Shown here one piece after another: positions 1 to 8,584 of a stretch of 64,000 nt of DNA. How positions within the stretch are numbered: position 1 is the first letter of the stretch; every line of letters begins with the position of its first letter. The translations under genes were made by a program, and so were the position numbers. Source of the stretch: JANMCE01 sp963791625 (lineage in GTDB: Bacteria > Actinomycetota > Acidimicrobiia > Acidimicrobiales > Ilumatobacteraceae); contig CAWBTA010000005.1 of assembly GCA_963791625.1 (NCBI GenBank), forward strand, positions 1 through 64,000, given 5' to 3'. The notes beneath the pieces are model-generated. The model did not search any database. It was given only the letters and a program-made list of their open reading frames with translations, and was not told the DNA's origin.

Positions 1-1083
1 CGGGTGGTTTCCAACGCGAGGCGCAGTTCGCCGAGTTGCTCGTATGCCGAGGCAATCCGAGCCAACAAGGGCTGAGTCAACAGGCGGCGCCCACCGGCCC
101 GACGACCTCGAGTGCGGCTTTCCGGTCCTGTACCGCCGAAGCGAAATCGCCGACAGACTCGTGCAACTTCGCCCGGCTCACGTACGGCTCCACGTACACG
201 TGCGGCAGGCTCTGCTCAGCCAGATCCACGGCGATTGCCGAAAGCTTCGCCGCACCGGAAGGGTCCCCACGCAGACGCCGAAGGTCCGCTTCGATGGCCG
301 CGAGCAGCATCTGCGACTGGCGGTCGTCGGCCGGGTCGTTCCGCCGCCGCTCGACGCAGATGCTCTCGATCTTGCCAGCAGCGCTTCCCTTTCCGCCTCT
401 GCATGATTGCCGGAATCGCCTTCGATCATGTCCACGAGGGCAAAGGCAGAACACTGGTCGACACCTTGGCGAAGGTAGGAGGCAATCTCGATCGGGATGC
501 CGTCGGTCGTCCCCTCGGCCTGGCCAATTGCCGTGCGGGCGCAGTCGAGGTGGTGCAGAGCCCGGGCGGCCCGATTCACGTCGAGTTCGAGCGATGCGAG
601 GTTGGTCCGAACGACACGACGGTCAACGGATCGGCCGACGCCATCAGCACCGTCTCGAAGTCCGACCGGGCCGCGGGCGGGCTGCCGAGCGATTGGTTGA
701 CGAAACCGTGGGCGGAGATCGCGCTCACGTAGGGAAGTGGATCGCTGTCGCGTATCTCGCGAGCGATCACCATCGCGCCCCGATTCAACCAGGGCCGCGT
801 CAGGAGAGCGTTGCTCGACGAGTTGGAAAGCGTGGAGCAGGATCGCCCGCACGATCAGCGCGGGATCGTTGGTGCGCCGCGCAAACATGACGCTCTGATG
901 CGCAAACTCGATGGCGAGATCACGGTCGCTGTGTTCGAGTTGAAAGACGATCTCGCGTAGCGCTTCGGACCGTTCGGCGTCGGTGGCCGCGTCGACCCAT
1001 GCGGCCCGAACTGCCGGGTCGATATGGCCCGGAATATCAGGCACGAGGCCCAGGAACTCTTCGAGGTCATCGTTGCCGATCAT
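1..1083 (-). pseudogene. TPR-type protein, broken by about four frameshifts, cut by window edge
   Basis: No single frame spans this gene, but coherent pieces line up in order on the minus strand. They are an N-terminal part starting MIGNDDLEEF, a piece around 788-576, a piece around 610-375, and a helical TPR-like piece (around 375-105) with LRGDPSGAAKLSAIAVDLAEQ. The last piece runs off the window with a helical stretch containing ASAYEQLGEL. The helix-turn-helix pattern of about 34 residues suggests tetratricopeptide repeats, as found in N-termini of signalling proteins. The start codon overlaps the corrected end of the upstream response regulator (ATGA), so the two are probably one transcript. 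Function is not recognisable because the C-terminal domain lies outside the window. Four indels in 1 kb could be decay or sequencing error. Confidence 0.5.
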
Positions 1084-1090
1084 CGTGAGC

Positions 1091-1813
1091 TCAGCGTCGG
1101 GTCGTTGAGCAGGTACCCGCGCCGCGTTCGGTGAGGATTCGGTCAGGCCGCATCGGATCGTGTTCGATCTTGCGGCGAAGGTTCTTCACATGGACGTCGC
1201 ACGAGCGACTGTCGCCGACGAACGTGCTTCCGTAGAGATGGAACGAGATCTCCTCGCGACTGAAGGTGCGCCCGGGCTCGCCGGCGAGGAGACCGAGCAG
1301 ACTGCATTCCACCGGGGTTAGCCGCACGAGACGCCCGTCAACCTCGACGTTCCGTTTCACGAGGTCGAGTTCGAGATCTCCGACCCGACGTTGCGTACCG
1401 TCGGGTCGGTGGTCGGACATACTCCGCCGGACCAGCGCGCCGATCCGACGGATGAGTTCGGTGGCGGCTACGGGCTTCGTCATGAAGTCGTCGACGCCTG
1501 CTGCGAAGGCCTCGGCCTCATCGTTCGGATCTCGGAGCGCCGTGACCATCAGCACGGGAATGGAACTAGACGTTCGCCATCGCCGACACACCTCGAACCC
1601 GGACATCCGCGGAAGCATGGCATCGAGGGTGACGGCGGCGTATCGTCCGATATCGGTGCTGGCGGCGGTCGCACCGTCGTGGACGATGTCGACGTCGTAT
1701 CCCGCATCGCTCAAATGCGACGCAATCGCCTCGGCAATAGTCGGCACGTCTTCGACGACAAGAATTCTAGCGGTGGCTCTGGTCGACACGAGTTCCCCAC
1801 TGCACTCGATCAA
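1091..1813 (-). CDS. OmpR/PhoB-family response regulator, C-terminal frameshift
   Basis: A receiver domain comes first, with the phosphorylated Asp in VTLDAMLPR, the switch Thr in MVTAL and the conserved Lys in MTKPV. A winged-helix trans_reg_C domain follows, with LTPVECSLLGLLAGEPGRT and VHVKNLRRKIE. The final residues read GAGTCSTTRR. Removing one base near 1115 gives the family ending GAGYLLND and moves the stop to 1080, overlapping the next gene's ATG. No kinase gene is adjacent; the downstream gene is a broken TPR protein that could be its partner. The true start may be a GTG a few codons in, since the first eight residues look unlike a receiver domain. It is divergent from the large secreted protein gene, whose promoter it may control. 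Confidence 0.9.
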   Translation of the reverse strand: MIECSGELVSTRATARILVVEDVPTIAEAIASHLSDAGYDVDIVHDGATAASTDIGRYAAVTLDAMLPRMSGFEVCRRWRTSSSIPVLMVTALRDPNDEAEAFAAGVDDFMTKPVAATELIRRIGALVRRSMSDHRPDGTQRRVGDLELDLVKRNVEVDGRLVRLTPVECSLLGLLAGEPGRTFSREEISFHLYGSTFVGDSRSCDVHVKNLRRKIEHDPMRPDRILTERGAGTCSTTRR

Positions 1814-1871
1814 GACTAGGACGATAGCAAGGCGTCGGATGGCGAACGTTTGCCTACCGACTCTGTGTGGT

Positions 1872-1931
1872 TTTCCTTACACGTCTCTTCTGTGCGCGTT
1901 TCTTTACAGATAGCACCGTGAAGGTCTCTTC
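1872..1931. promoter_or_regulatory. Direct repeats in the divergent intergenic region
   Basis: TTTCCTTACA (1872-1881) and TTTCTTTACA (1899-1908) are near-identical direct repeats 27 bp apart. GTCTCTTC occurs twice, at 1883-1890 and 1924-1931. The repeats lie between the response regulator and the secreted-protein gene. OmpR-type regulators commonly bind direct repeats, so these are candidate binding sites. This is inference from position and repetition only. Confidence 0.3.
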
Positions 1932-2020
1932 ATAGTCCGCAGAAGTTCCGCTCGTGATCCGACAGAACATTGACGATCCGCCCATTCCGGGTGGACGAGA
2001 TCACACGGAGTTGATGACCG

Positions 2021-5000
2021 ATGAGAACTTTGTTCGGCCGAGCGCTGCTGGCCGCGGCCACAGCCTGCGCCGGGCTGGCGGCTGTTGCCCCGGCCCCCGC
2101 ACTAGCCATGCCCGTAGACCCACCCGAGGTCGTGGTGGCGGTCGACGAGACCAGCCGCGTCATGAACGAGAAGGTGAAGTTCACCTACACGCTGAAGAAC
2201 CTGACGGAGGTGACCGAGTTCAGCCACCAGTATCCGGTGGGGATGACCGGCGCCGCCCAGGTAGTTGCCGAAACGACCTGTCCGGTCGCCGTGTTCCCAA
2301 CGGCGGCAACCGCCACAGCCGGCAGCAAGGTGCGCGTGCTCTTCAACAGCGTCCCGTCGACTGACTGCAAGGTCGTCGTCAATGCCACCGCTTCCAAGCG
2401 CGGCTCGTTCGACCTGTCGGAGGGCTTCACATCTACGACACTTGGAACACGCGGCGAGTGGGTGTGTCCTGACCCTGGTCCCGGCCCCGGCCCCGGCCCC
2501 GGTGCCGGCGAGATTCTTGCGTGTGACGAACCGACGTTCGAGGGTGACTACGCGTATTCAGCGGAGGGCACCACGGTGATCGTTCACGACCCGGCGTTGC
2601 CCACGGTCACGACGACCGTTACCAGCGACCCCGAGAGTGCCACGAACATCACCTCCGACCTGCTCGGGAACGTGCAGCTGCTGACCTACACGGTCACCGG
2701 CGTTCCCTACGGCGTCGAGAACAACTACAGCTTTACCCACTCGCTCCCCGATGGCCTTGCGTTCCACACGCCGACCGACTCTGGCGGTCCCTTCATTTTG
2801 ACACCCTGCTCCTACGACGACGACTACGCGATTGATGACGACGGCATGCTGTCGCTCAACGACGGGCGCCTCGACAACAACGACACCGACACGGCGAAGT
2901 CGTGCACGGTCAGCGTGTGGGTCAAGCCTGCCCAGGCCGGCCCGTTCAACTACGCGAGTGGGTTCGTCGTCGGCAAAGACGACGACGACCTCAACACGCT
3001 CGCTGGGGCTCCGGCCGCCCGCAACGTCTACATCGCCGACCCGACCATCCCGACCGTGACGCTGTCGCTCGACAAGAGCCGTGTCACCCTCGGCGACGAC
3101 GTGATCTTCGACTACAAGGTCACCGGCATGCCGTATGGCACGGACCACGTCGACTTCAGCTTCGCCGACAGCTCGCTGTCGAACGTGAACCAGAACTACT
3201 TCTCATCGCAGGGTGTGGTGTCGAACACCTGCGGCGGCGTAGCGCAGGGCTACGGCGTCACGGGCGCAACGCTCAACGCAGTCACGACGGCGACCGCTCC
3301 GGAATGCCACCTCAAGGTGAAGTGGCGGGCGCTCGGTGCCGGCCACTTCGAGTTCGGCTCCGACATGATTCTGCTCGGCCTCACCAATGGCATCGACCCG
3401 GTTGTCGAGCTCGATGTCGACCCGACGGTCACCATGGAAGTCGACGAGGTCGACGTCGTCCGGGGTGACGATCTCACGGTCACCTACACGGTGGATGGCG
3501 GCAACGCCAAGGGCGACAACGACTGGTCGTGGAGCCATGAGTACCTCCCCGCCTTCGACTACGCCACGGTCGTCAGCAACTCGTGCTCGTCTAGCGACGG
3601 TCCTCCTGTTGGAGAGATCGTCATCGGTAACGCCGGCATCGACGAGGGCGTGGCGTCCGCCAATCTCAGCGGCGACACGACCGACCTCATGGACAACGAC
3701 GGCTCCTGCACGTTCGTCGTGACCGTGCGCACCGGCACACCGGGTCATCACGACCTGGCTGCCGGTATCACGACCGAGGGTGTTACCAACCGGGTCACCG
3801 AGACCAGCATCTTCATCGCCGACCCGACCCTGCCGAGCTACACCATCAGCACCGACAAGTCGGTGATCGCCATCGGCGAGAAGGTGAATGTGACCTTCGA
3901 CGTCACCGGCGTGGCCTACGGTACCCCGCACGACGAGTTCTTCATCGGGCTCTCCAATCCGCTGTTCTGGCGGGGCATGTTCGACGTGACGATGACCTCG
4001 AACACCTGCGGTGGCGTCCTCTACCTCAATGACCCAACCGTGCAGACGTACGACCACTCGCTGCCCGGTACCGAGGAGACAACCCCGATGACGTGCCGCG
4101 TGAACCTCGAGATGGTGGCCAATGGCGTCGGTATGCTCGACCTGGCCCGAGGAATAACCGGACTGAATGACCTGCCATACGTCGACACTGGGTGGAAGAC
4201 CATCACCGTGCTCCCAACGCTGACCGCCTCGGTGGGCAGCACCTCGTACCGGGTAGGCGACGAATTCAACATCACGTACAAGGTTGCGGGCGGAACCTTC
4301 ACCAACCCGAGCTCGCCGTGGGATCCGATGTCGTTCGTCGGTTCCTCAGCTCCGGGTGGCTACACCTACAGGCACGAGCTGCCGGCGAACCTCTCGTTCG
4401 AGTCAGTCGTGAACTCCAGCTGCGGCAACGAACACACACACACGGCTTCGACCTTGACGGTGAACCAGAACATGTCGGCCTGGTCGGTCTCGTCTGCTCC
4501 GAAGTGTGAACTCACCATGCGGGTGAAGGCGCTTACACCGGGCAAGTTCGATGCACTGCAGAGAATCACGATGAGCGGATTCACACTCGGTGCCTACCTC
4601 GAAGACGATGGGCACGCGGCCCCCACTGCCGGTCTCACCAACAGCGTGGTGCCTTCGGTCATCTACGTGGCCGACACCACCAAGCCGACCGTGACGATGA
4701 CGGCAAGCTCGGCGAACATCACCACCGGTGATGACGTCACGCTCACCTATGCGGTCGCCGGGCTTCCGTTCGGTGCAGCGCACCCGAACAGTACGGTCAA
4801 CCATGCGTTGCCGACCGGTATCGGAACGGTTCGCCCGGGGACCAACACCTGTGGCGGCTCGCTCTCGGCAACCGGTACGGCGGTAGCGCTCACGGGCGTT
4901 CCCTTCCCCGGGACCGAGACCTCTACGGCTCCGTCGTGCTCGTTCAGTGTGATCCTGAAGACGGCTAAGGCCGGCAACTACTCCGTTGGTTCCGGCGTCA

Positions 5001-6145
5001 CCACGTCGATGACCACTGGCGTGGCGGCCACTCCGGTGGTCATTGCCGACCCGGCCGGTTTCGTCGCGGTCAACCCGGCTCGAGTGCTCGACACCCGCAC
5101 CGGGCAGACCTCACCCACCGGCTCCAACCTTGCCGCTGCTCCGGTGACCGCCGGATCGGTGACCGAGGTGGTCATCGCCGGTGTCAGCGGTGTGCCGGCC
5201 ACCGCAACCGACGTGGTGCTGAACGTGATTGCCGTCGATCCATCTGCGGCCGGCTACCTCACGGTGTACCCGTGCGGCAGCACCCGCCCGCAGACGTCCA
5301 ACGTCAACTTCACGCCCGGCCAGACCCGTTCGAACGGCGTGTCGGTGAAGCTGGGTACCGGTGGCAAGGTGTGCATCTACAGCTCGGCGGCGACGCACCT
5401 CGTGGTCGACGTGAACGGTGCCCAGGTACCGCACGCCGGCGACGGCTTCGCCACGCTGGCCCCGACCCGTGCACTCGACACTCGGTCGGGTCAGCGGATC
5501 AACGCCAACGAGACCTACCGACTGGCCCTCGCCGGTCGGCACGGTGTGCCGGCGAACGCCAGCGCCGCAGTGCTCAACGTGACATCCACGGGAGCTCAGG
5601 CGACCGGCTACCTCACGGTGTTCCCGTGCGGAACCTCGATGCCGCTGGCATCGAGCCTCAACTTCACGGCTGGCAACGACATCGCCAACTCGGTCGTGTC
5701 GAAGATCGGCAGCACTGGTGAGGTGTGCATCTTCGCCTCGGCGCCGACGCACGTGATCGTCGATGCGAACGGTGCGTTCTCGCCGTCGGGTCAGAACCGC
5801 TCCTGGCAGTTCGACCCGAGCCGCCTCCTCGACACCCGTTCGTCGGTCAAGCCGGCGGCCGGTTCGGTGACCGAGGTGACGGTGGCCGGTCGCCAGGGCG
5901 TGCCCGCCAACGCAACGGCCGTGGTGCTGAACGTGACCGCCGTCGATCCCAATAGCGCCGGGTACATCACGGTGTTCCCCTGCGGCTCGACCATGCCGAT
6001 CGTATCGAACCTGAACTATTCGTCAGGCCAAGTAGTCCCCAACGCGGCGACCGTCTCGGTGGGAGCGAACGGCAAGGTGTGCATCTTCACCACCAGCGCG
6101 GCCCATCTGGTCGTCGACCTGAACGGCTCGTTCGCGCCGAGGTAG
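2021..6145 (+). CDS. Large secreted multi-domain surface protein with three C-terminal LDTR repeats
   Basis: It has 1374 residues. The N-terminus (MRTLFGRALLAAATACAGL then APALA) is a classical signal peptide. About seven Ig-like/DUF11-like modules follow, most opening with a variant of IADPTxPTVT and containing GDDVxxxYxVxG. Each carries a Cys pair (for example SNTCGG and a later C before an L/F-x-V strand), probably a disulfide. A Pro-Gly linker (PGPGPGPGPGAGE) separates modules one and two. The last 350 residues hold three repeats beginning near residues 1022 (RVLDTRTG), 1150 (ALDTRSG) and 1268 (LLDTRSS). Each contains a PCG and a VCI cysteine. There is no LPXTG-like sorting signal; the protein ends in DLNGSFAPR. 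The same repeats occur in the sortase at 20088-21797. A GGAG ribosome-binding site lies shortly before the ATG. Probably a cell-surface or matrix protein; ligand unknown. Confidence 0.85.
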   Translation: MRTLFGRALLAAATACAGLAAVAPAPALAMPVDPPEVVVAVDETSRVMNEKVKFTYTLKNLTEVTEFSHQYPVGMTGAAQVVAETTCPVAVFPTAATATAGSKVRVLFNSVPSTDCKVVVNATASKRGSFDLSEGFTSTTLGTRGEWVCPDPGPGPGPGPGAGEILACDEPTFEGDYAYSAEGTTVIVHDPALPTVTTTVTSDPESATNITSDLLGNVQLLTYTVTGVPYGVENNYSFTHSLPDGLAFHTPTDSGGPFILTPCSYDDDYAIDDDGMLSLNDGRLDNNDTDTAKSCTVSVWVKPAQAGPFNYASGFVVGKDDDDLNTLAGAPAARNVYIADPTIPTVTLSLDKSRVTLGDDVIFDYKVTGMPYGTDHVDFSFADSSLSNVNQNYFSSQGVVSNTCGGVAQGYGVTGATLNAVTTATAPECHLKVKWRALGAGHFEFGSDMILLGLTNGIDPVVELDVDPTVTMEVDEVDVVRGDDLTVTYTVDGGNAKGDNDWSWSHEYLPAFDYATVVSNSCSSSDGPPVGEIVIGNAGIDEGVASANLSGDTTDLMDNDGSCTFVVTVRTGTPGHHDLAAGITTEGVTNRVTETSIFIADPTLPSYTISTDKSVIAIGEKVNVTFDVTGVAYGTPHDEFFIGLSNPLFWRGMFDVTMTSNTCGGVLYLNDPTVQTYDHSLPGTEETTPMTCRVNLEMVANGVGMLDLARGITGLNDLPYVDTGWKTITVLPTLTASVGSTSYRVGDEFNITYKVAGGTFTNPSSPWDPMSFVGSSAPGGYTYRHELPANLSFESVVNSSCGNEHTHTASTLTVNQNMSAWSVSSAPKCELTMRVKALTPGKFDALQRITMSGFTLGAYLEDDGHAAPTAGLTNSVVPSVIYVADTTKPTVTMTASSANITTGDDVTLTYAVAGLPFGAAHPNSTVNHALPTGIGTVRPGTNTCGGSLSATGTAVALTGVPFPGTETSTAPSCSFSVILKTAKAGNYSVGSGVTTSMTTGVAATPVVIADPAGFVAVNPARVLDTRTGQTSPTGSNLAAAPVTAGSVTEVVIAGVSGVPATATDVVLNVIAVDPSAAGYLTVYPCGSTRPQTSNVNFTPGQTRSNGVSVKLGTGGKVCIYSSAATHLVVDVNGAQVPHAGDGFATLAPTRALDTRSGQRINANETYRLALAGRHGVPANASAAVLNVTSTGAQATGYLTVFPCGTSMPLASSLNFTAGNDIANSVVSKIGSTGEVCIFASAPTHVIVDANGAFSPSGQNRSWQFDPSRLLDTRSSVKPAAGSVTEVTVAGRQGVPANATAVVLNVTAVDPNSAGYITVFPCGSTMPIVSNLNYSSGQVVPNAATVSVGANGKVCIFTTSAAHLVVDLNGSFAPR

Positions 6146-6171
6146 ATCACTCCCGCATCTCCTTCGGTAGA

Positions 6172-6209
6172 CGACAGTGCCCCGCCCATTCGTGGGTGGG
6201 GCACTGTCG
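6172..6209 (+). terminator. Strong hairpin terminator after the secreted-protein gene
   Basis: A 17-bp stem (6172-6188 with 6193-6209) closes on a TTCG tetraloop and has one G-T type mismatch. It lies 26 bp past the stop codon. There is no long T run, so it may act as a hairpin-type terminator as in many high-GC actinobacteria. The stretch to 6408 holds no convincing gene. Confidence 0.8.
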
Positions 6210-6408
6210 CGTCAAGCGAGATCAGACGAGTCGTGTGCCCGCCTTCCTGGTGGGCACGATCCAGACCGAGCAGGATGCTGAAAAACGCCGTGTGGGTGGC
6301 GGTCGGTGATGGCGTTCGGTGTGGCTGGCTACGAAAAAGAAACGACCCGACCCATGATGAGGGTTCGGGTTGAACTTCCACACCGGGGCACGCCACCTGC
6401 GATCGGGT

Positions 6409-6843
6409 TCAGGCGATTCGTCGAAGGGTTGCCGTCTCGGAGATTTCGATGCCGAGGGCGGCGGCGATGTCGGCGAGCCGGGCAAGGCTCGCAGAGCTGT
6501 AGCCGGTGGCTTCGTAGCGTTGCACCTGCTGCACCGCGACCCCGAGCGCGTCCGCAAGCCCGGCCTGGGTCCAACCTCGCGCTACTCGAGCTTTGATCAG
6601 GAGTTCGGCGATCCCGAGAAGTCCGTTTGCGGCGATAGTTTCCACGTCGCCGGCGCGGAGGCGCTCGTAGTCGACCAACTCCTCGCGCAGACTCTCGGCC
6701 TGCGATCGGACCGCAGCGATCTCGATCGCACGCAGCTTCGGGCGCGCCGCGGACGAGGCGGTGCCTTCAAGGTTTTCGATCGCTGCTTCGAACTGGGCGA
6801 GGATCGCTTTGGTGTTGCGGTACTGGAACTCGTTGGTGATCAT
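6409..6843 (-). CDS. XRE-family HTH protein, probable antitoxin
   Basis: 144 residues. The C-terminal half is a helix-turn-helix of the Cro/C1 type, with ARGWTQAGLADALGVAVQQVQRYEA followed by SASLARLADIAAALGIE. The N-terminal half is a charged helical region (residues about 1-75), probably the dimerisation or toxin-binding part. Its ATG overlaps the stop of the upstream gene by four bases (ATGA), so the two are translationally coupled. Pairing of a small nucleotidyltransferase-like protein with an XRE protein is typical of toxin-antitoxin modules, and the antitoxin would be expected to repress the shared promoter. That role is inferred from gene order. Confidence 0.75.
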   Translation of the reverse strand: MITNEFQYRNTKAILAQFEAAIENLEGTASSAARPKLRAIEIAAVRSQAESLREELVDYERLRAGDVETIAANGLLGIAELLIKARVARGWTQAGLADALGVAVQQVQRYEATGYSSASLARLADIAAALGIEISETATLRRIA

Positions 6844-7289
6844 GATTGCCTCCGGGAACTCAGATCGAGCGCGACGATGCCTTTATCGACGGCGTTGCGG
6901 TCTCGTTGGAAGAACGTCGCGAAGAACAGGCCGCTGTCACGCTCCAAGATGTTCGGGAACCATTCGCCGCCGAATCGTTCCTTCTGCAGACGGCGCCCAG
7001 CCGCCATGCCGAGCGGACCGAACACTGGGTCGAGCAGGTCGTCATCGACATCGGCGGGATCCCACACGGCATCAAAGTCGCCTGGGTCCTCCTTCGCGGT
7101 GACGAAACTTCCGTTCAACCAGACCCTCCGACACCCGGCGAAAGCGAGTAGATCGAGGGACTCGGCCAGCCCGTCAAGCAATCGGCGACGCCATGGTGTC
7201 CACCCGAATCGATCGACCACCTCGTCCCATGACGCCAGATGTTCACCAGGCGGCAGGAACCCACTCGCTGGATCGAACGCTGGAAGCAC
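6840..7289 (-). CDS. DUF6932-like / nucleotidyltransferase-fold protein, possible toxin
   Basis: 149 residues from a GTG start. Around residues 55-77 it reads VWLNGSFVTAKEDPGDFDAV, which fits the minimal nucleotidyltransferase signature G-S followed by D-x-D. The rest is a small alpha/beta fold with FGGEWFPNI and GLFFATFFQRDR. It is the first gene of a two-gene operon with the XRE protein. Family assignment to DUF6932 is from memory of this motif and the HTH neighbour. Toxin activity, for example nucleotidylation of a target, is inference. A palindrome overlapping a -10-like TACAAT lies just upstream of the start. Confidence 0.6.
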   Translation of the reverse strand: MLPAFDPASGFLPPGEHLASWDEVVDRFGWTPWRRRLLDGLAESLDLLAFAGCRRVWLNGSFVTAKEDPGDFDAVWDPADVDDDLLDPVFGPLGMAAGRRLQKERFGGEWFPNILERDSGLFFATFFQRDRNAVDKGIVALDLSSRRQS

Positions 7290-7295
7290 CGTGCA

Positions 7296-7308
7296 ACAAT
7301 ATCATTGT
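7296..7308 (-). promoter_or_regulatory. Palindrome overlapping a -10-like box, candidate antitoxin operator
   Basis: ACAAT-atc-ATTGT is a perfect inverted repeat. On the minus strand it overlaps TACAAT, a good -10 hexamer about 15 bases before the GTG start of the nucleotidyltransferase-like gene. A transcript starting there would have almost no leader. This fits autoregulation by the XRE protein but is untested. Confidence 0.4.
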
Positions 7309-7417
7309 AACCATGGGTTCGGTTCTTGAGGCTGCTGACGCTCGAGGGTCTCCGGCCCGACTTGCTGAAGAGAGGCAATGTGTTAGGACAAGAGCGGGAC
7401 ACATCCAAGGAAGGACG

Positions 7418-7794
7418 ATGGCCGAGACGAAACACCGAATCTTCACGACGAGCGTCGCGAGCGTGTACCCGCACTACGTAGCGAAAGCTGAACGAAAGGG
7501 ACGCACCCGAAACGAGGTCGACGAAATCCTGCGATGGCTCACCGGCTATGACCAGCAGACCCTGGAAGTGCACCTCGACCAACAGACAGACTTCGAGATG
7601 TTCTTCGCACACGCCCCCAACCCAACCCGGCGCGACATTCCATCACGGGCATGATCTGTGGTGTGCGGATCGAGGACATCACCGAACGAACAATGCGAGA
7701 AATCCGCTACACCGACAAGCTGATCGATGAACTCGCCAAAGGCAGACCGATGGCCAAGACCCTGCGCAGCAGCCCAGACGTTACGGTGAGCTGA
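7418..7794 (+). CDS. DUF2200 family protein, one frameshift
   Basis: The start MAETKHRIFTTSVASVYPHY and the run WLTGYDQQTLE are characteristic of DUF2200. The first frame holds to about 7635. The rest of the family sequence (ITGMICGVRIEDI, then REIRYTDKLIDELAKG) continues in another frame to a TGA at 7792-7794. One indel near 7640 repairs it to about 125 residues, the usual family length. AAGGAAGGA before the ATG is a strong ribosome-binding site. The stop overlaps the next gene's ATG (TGATG). Function of the family is unknown; it is often carried on plasmids and islands, which fits the integrase nearby. Confidence 0.75.
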
Positions 7795-8345
7795 TGATGT
7801 TCTTCGGACCGTCGGTGTACGTGTTGCGGGTGTCGCTACGCGACGTGAAGCCCGAGGTCTGGCGTTCGGCTTGCGGTGCGATCGGAGACATCGCTACCGA
7901 AGTTCGCGCAGATCCTCGAACGTGTGATGGGTTGGGAGGGATACCACCTCCACATGTTCGACGTCGGCGGGGTGCTGTTCGGCGACCCAGACGAAGACGC
8001 CGACTATGTCATCAACGAACGCTCAGCTACCGTGCGCCACGTACTCCCCGGGTCGGGTCCGCTCTGAAATGGGACTACGACTTCGGTGACAGCTGGCAAC
8101 ACGATGTCGTGGTCGAAGCCATCGACGAACCGAAGGAAACCACCCGCTACCCCATCTGTGTCGACGGAGCCTGCGCTTGTCCACCAGAGGACTGCGGCGG
8201 CACCACCGGTTACAAGGACCTCGTAAAGATCTTGGCGAACCCGCGCCATCGCGAACACGACTCGATGGTCGAATGGGCTCCTGATGGTTTTGATCCCGCG
8301 GCGTTCGATCTGACCGCAGCGAACCGCCGCCTTCGAGCCCGATAG
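7794..8345 (+). CDS. Plasmid pRiA4b ORF-3-like protein, two frameshifts
   Basis: It opens with VYVLRVSLRDVKPEVWR and ends with LKWDYDFGDSWQHDVVVEAI, CPPEDCGGTTGY and the HDSMVEW region, all hallmarks of the pRiA4b ORF-3/IS1096 TnpR-like family. The middle (FAQILERVMGWEGYHLHMF, GDPDEDADYVINE) is in the +1 frame from about 7876 to 8065. Two compensating indels restore a protein of about 180 residues. It is coupled to DUF2200 by a stop-start overlap. The biochemical role is unknown; the family is widespread on mobile elements. Confidence 0.75.
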   Translation: MMFFGPSVYVLRVSLRDVKPEVWRSACGAIGDIATEVRADPRTCDGLGGIPPPHVRRRRGAVRRPRRRRRLCHQRTLSYRAPRTPRVGSALKWDYDFGDSWQHDVVVEAIDEPKETTRYPICVDGACACPPEDCGGTTGYKDLVKILANPRHREHDSMVEWAPDGFDPAAFDLTAANRRLRAR

Positions 8346-8525
8346 CAGTCGGTCGCCGCCGACTTTTGTCTGTCGACTACTGACTCCGACCAGCACGATC
8401 TACCGACCTCTCTCACGTCCTCGGTCACCCCAAACAATCAGGCGACACCGGACGGTGACCTGATCAGTGCGTTTCGATTCTGCTTGCATAGGCAGGCGGT
8501 CAAGGTTGCGGTTTACTCCGGACTG

Positions 8526-8571
8526 TTCTACCGATTCTTCTACCGAGTGTCGACCGTCGGCGCCGGTAGAA
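8526..8571. repeat. Three CGGTAGAA motifs upstream of the integrase
   Basis: TTCTACCG occurs at 8526-8533 and 8538-8545, and its reverse complement CGGTAGAA at 8564-8571, immediately before the integrase start. The same octamer recurs four times after the gene. Clusters of short oriented motifs on both sides of int resemble integrase arm-binding sites. The 240 bases between the pRiA4b-like gene and int otherwise hold nothing recognisable. Confidence 0.55.
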
Positions 8572-8584
8572 CAAGGAGAACATC

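Noticed and set aside
178..890. Long plus-strand open frames rich in Arg and Ser
   Set aside because: They lie opposite coherent TPR-like coding pieces and have the composition of GC-rich shadow frames.
6290..6420. Left attachment site for the island resembling the tRNA end (GGTGGCGG at about 6295)
   Set aside because: Only eight bases match the tRNA 3' end, which is expected by chance in GC-rich DNA.
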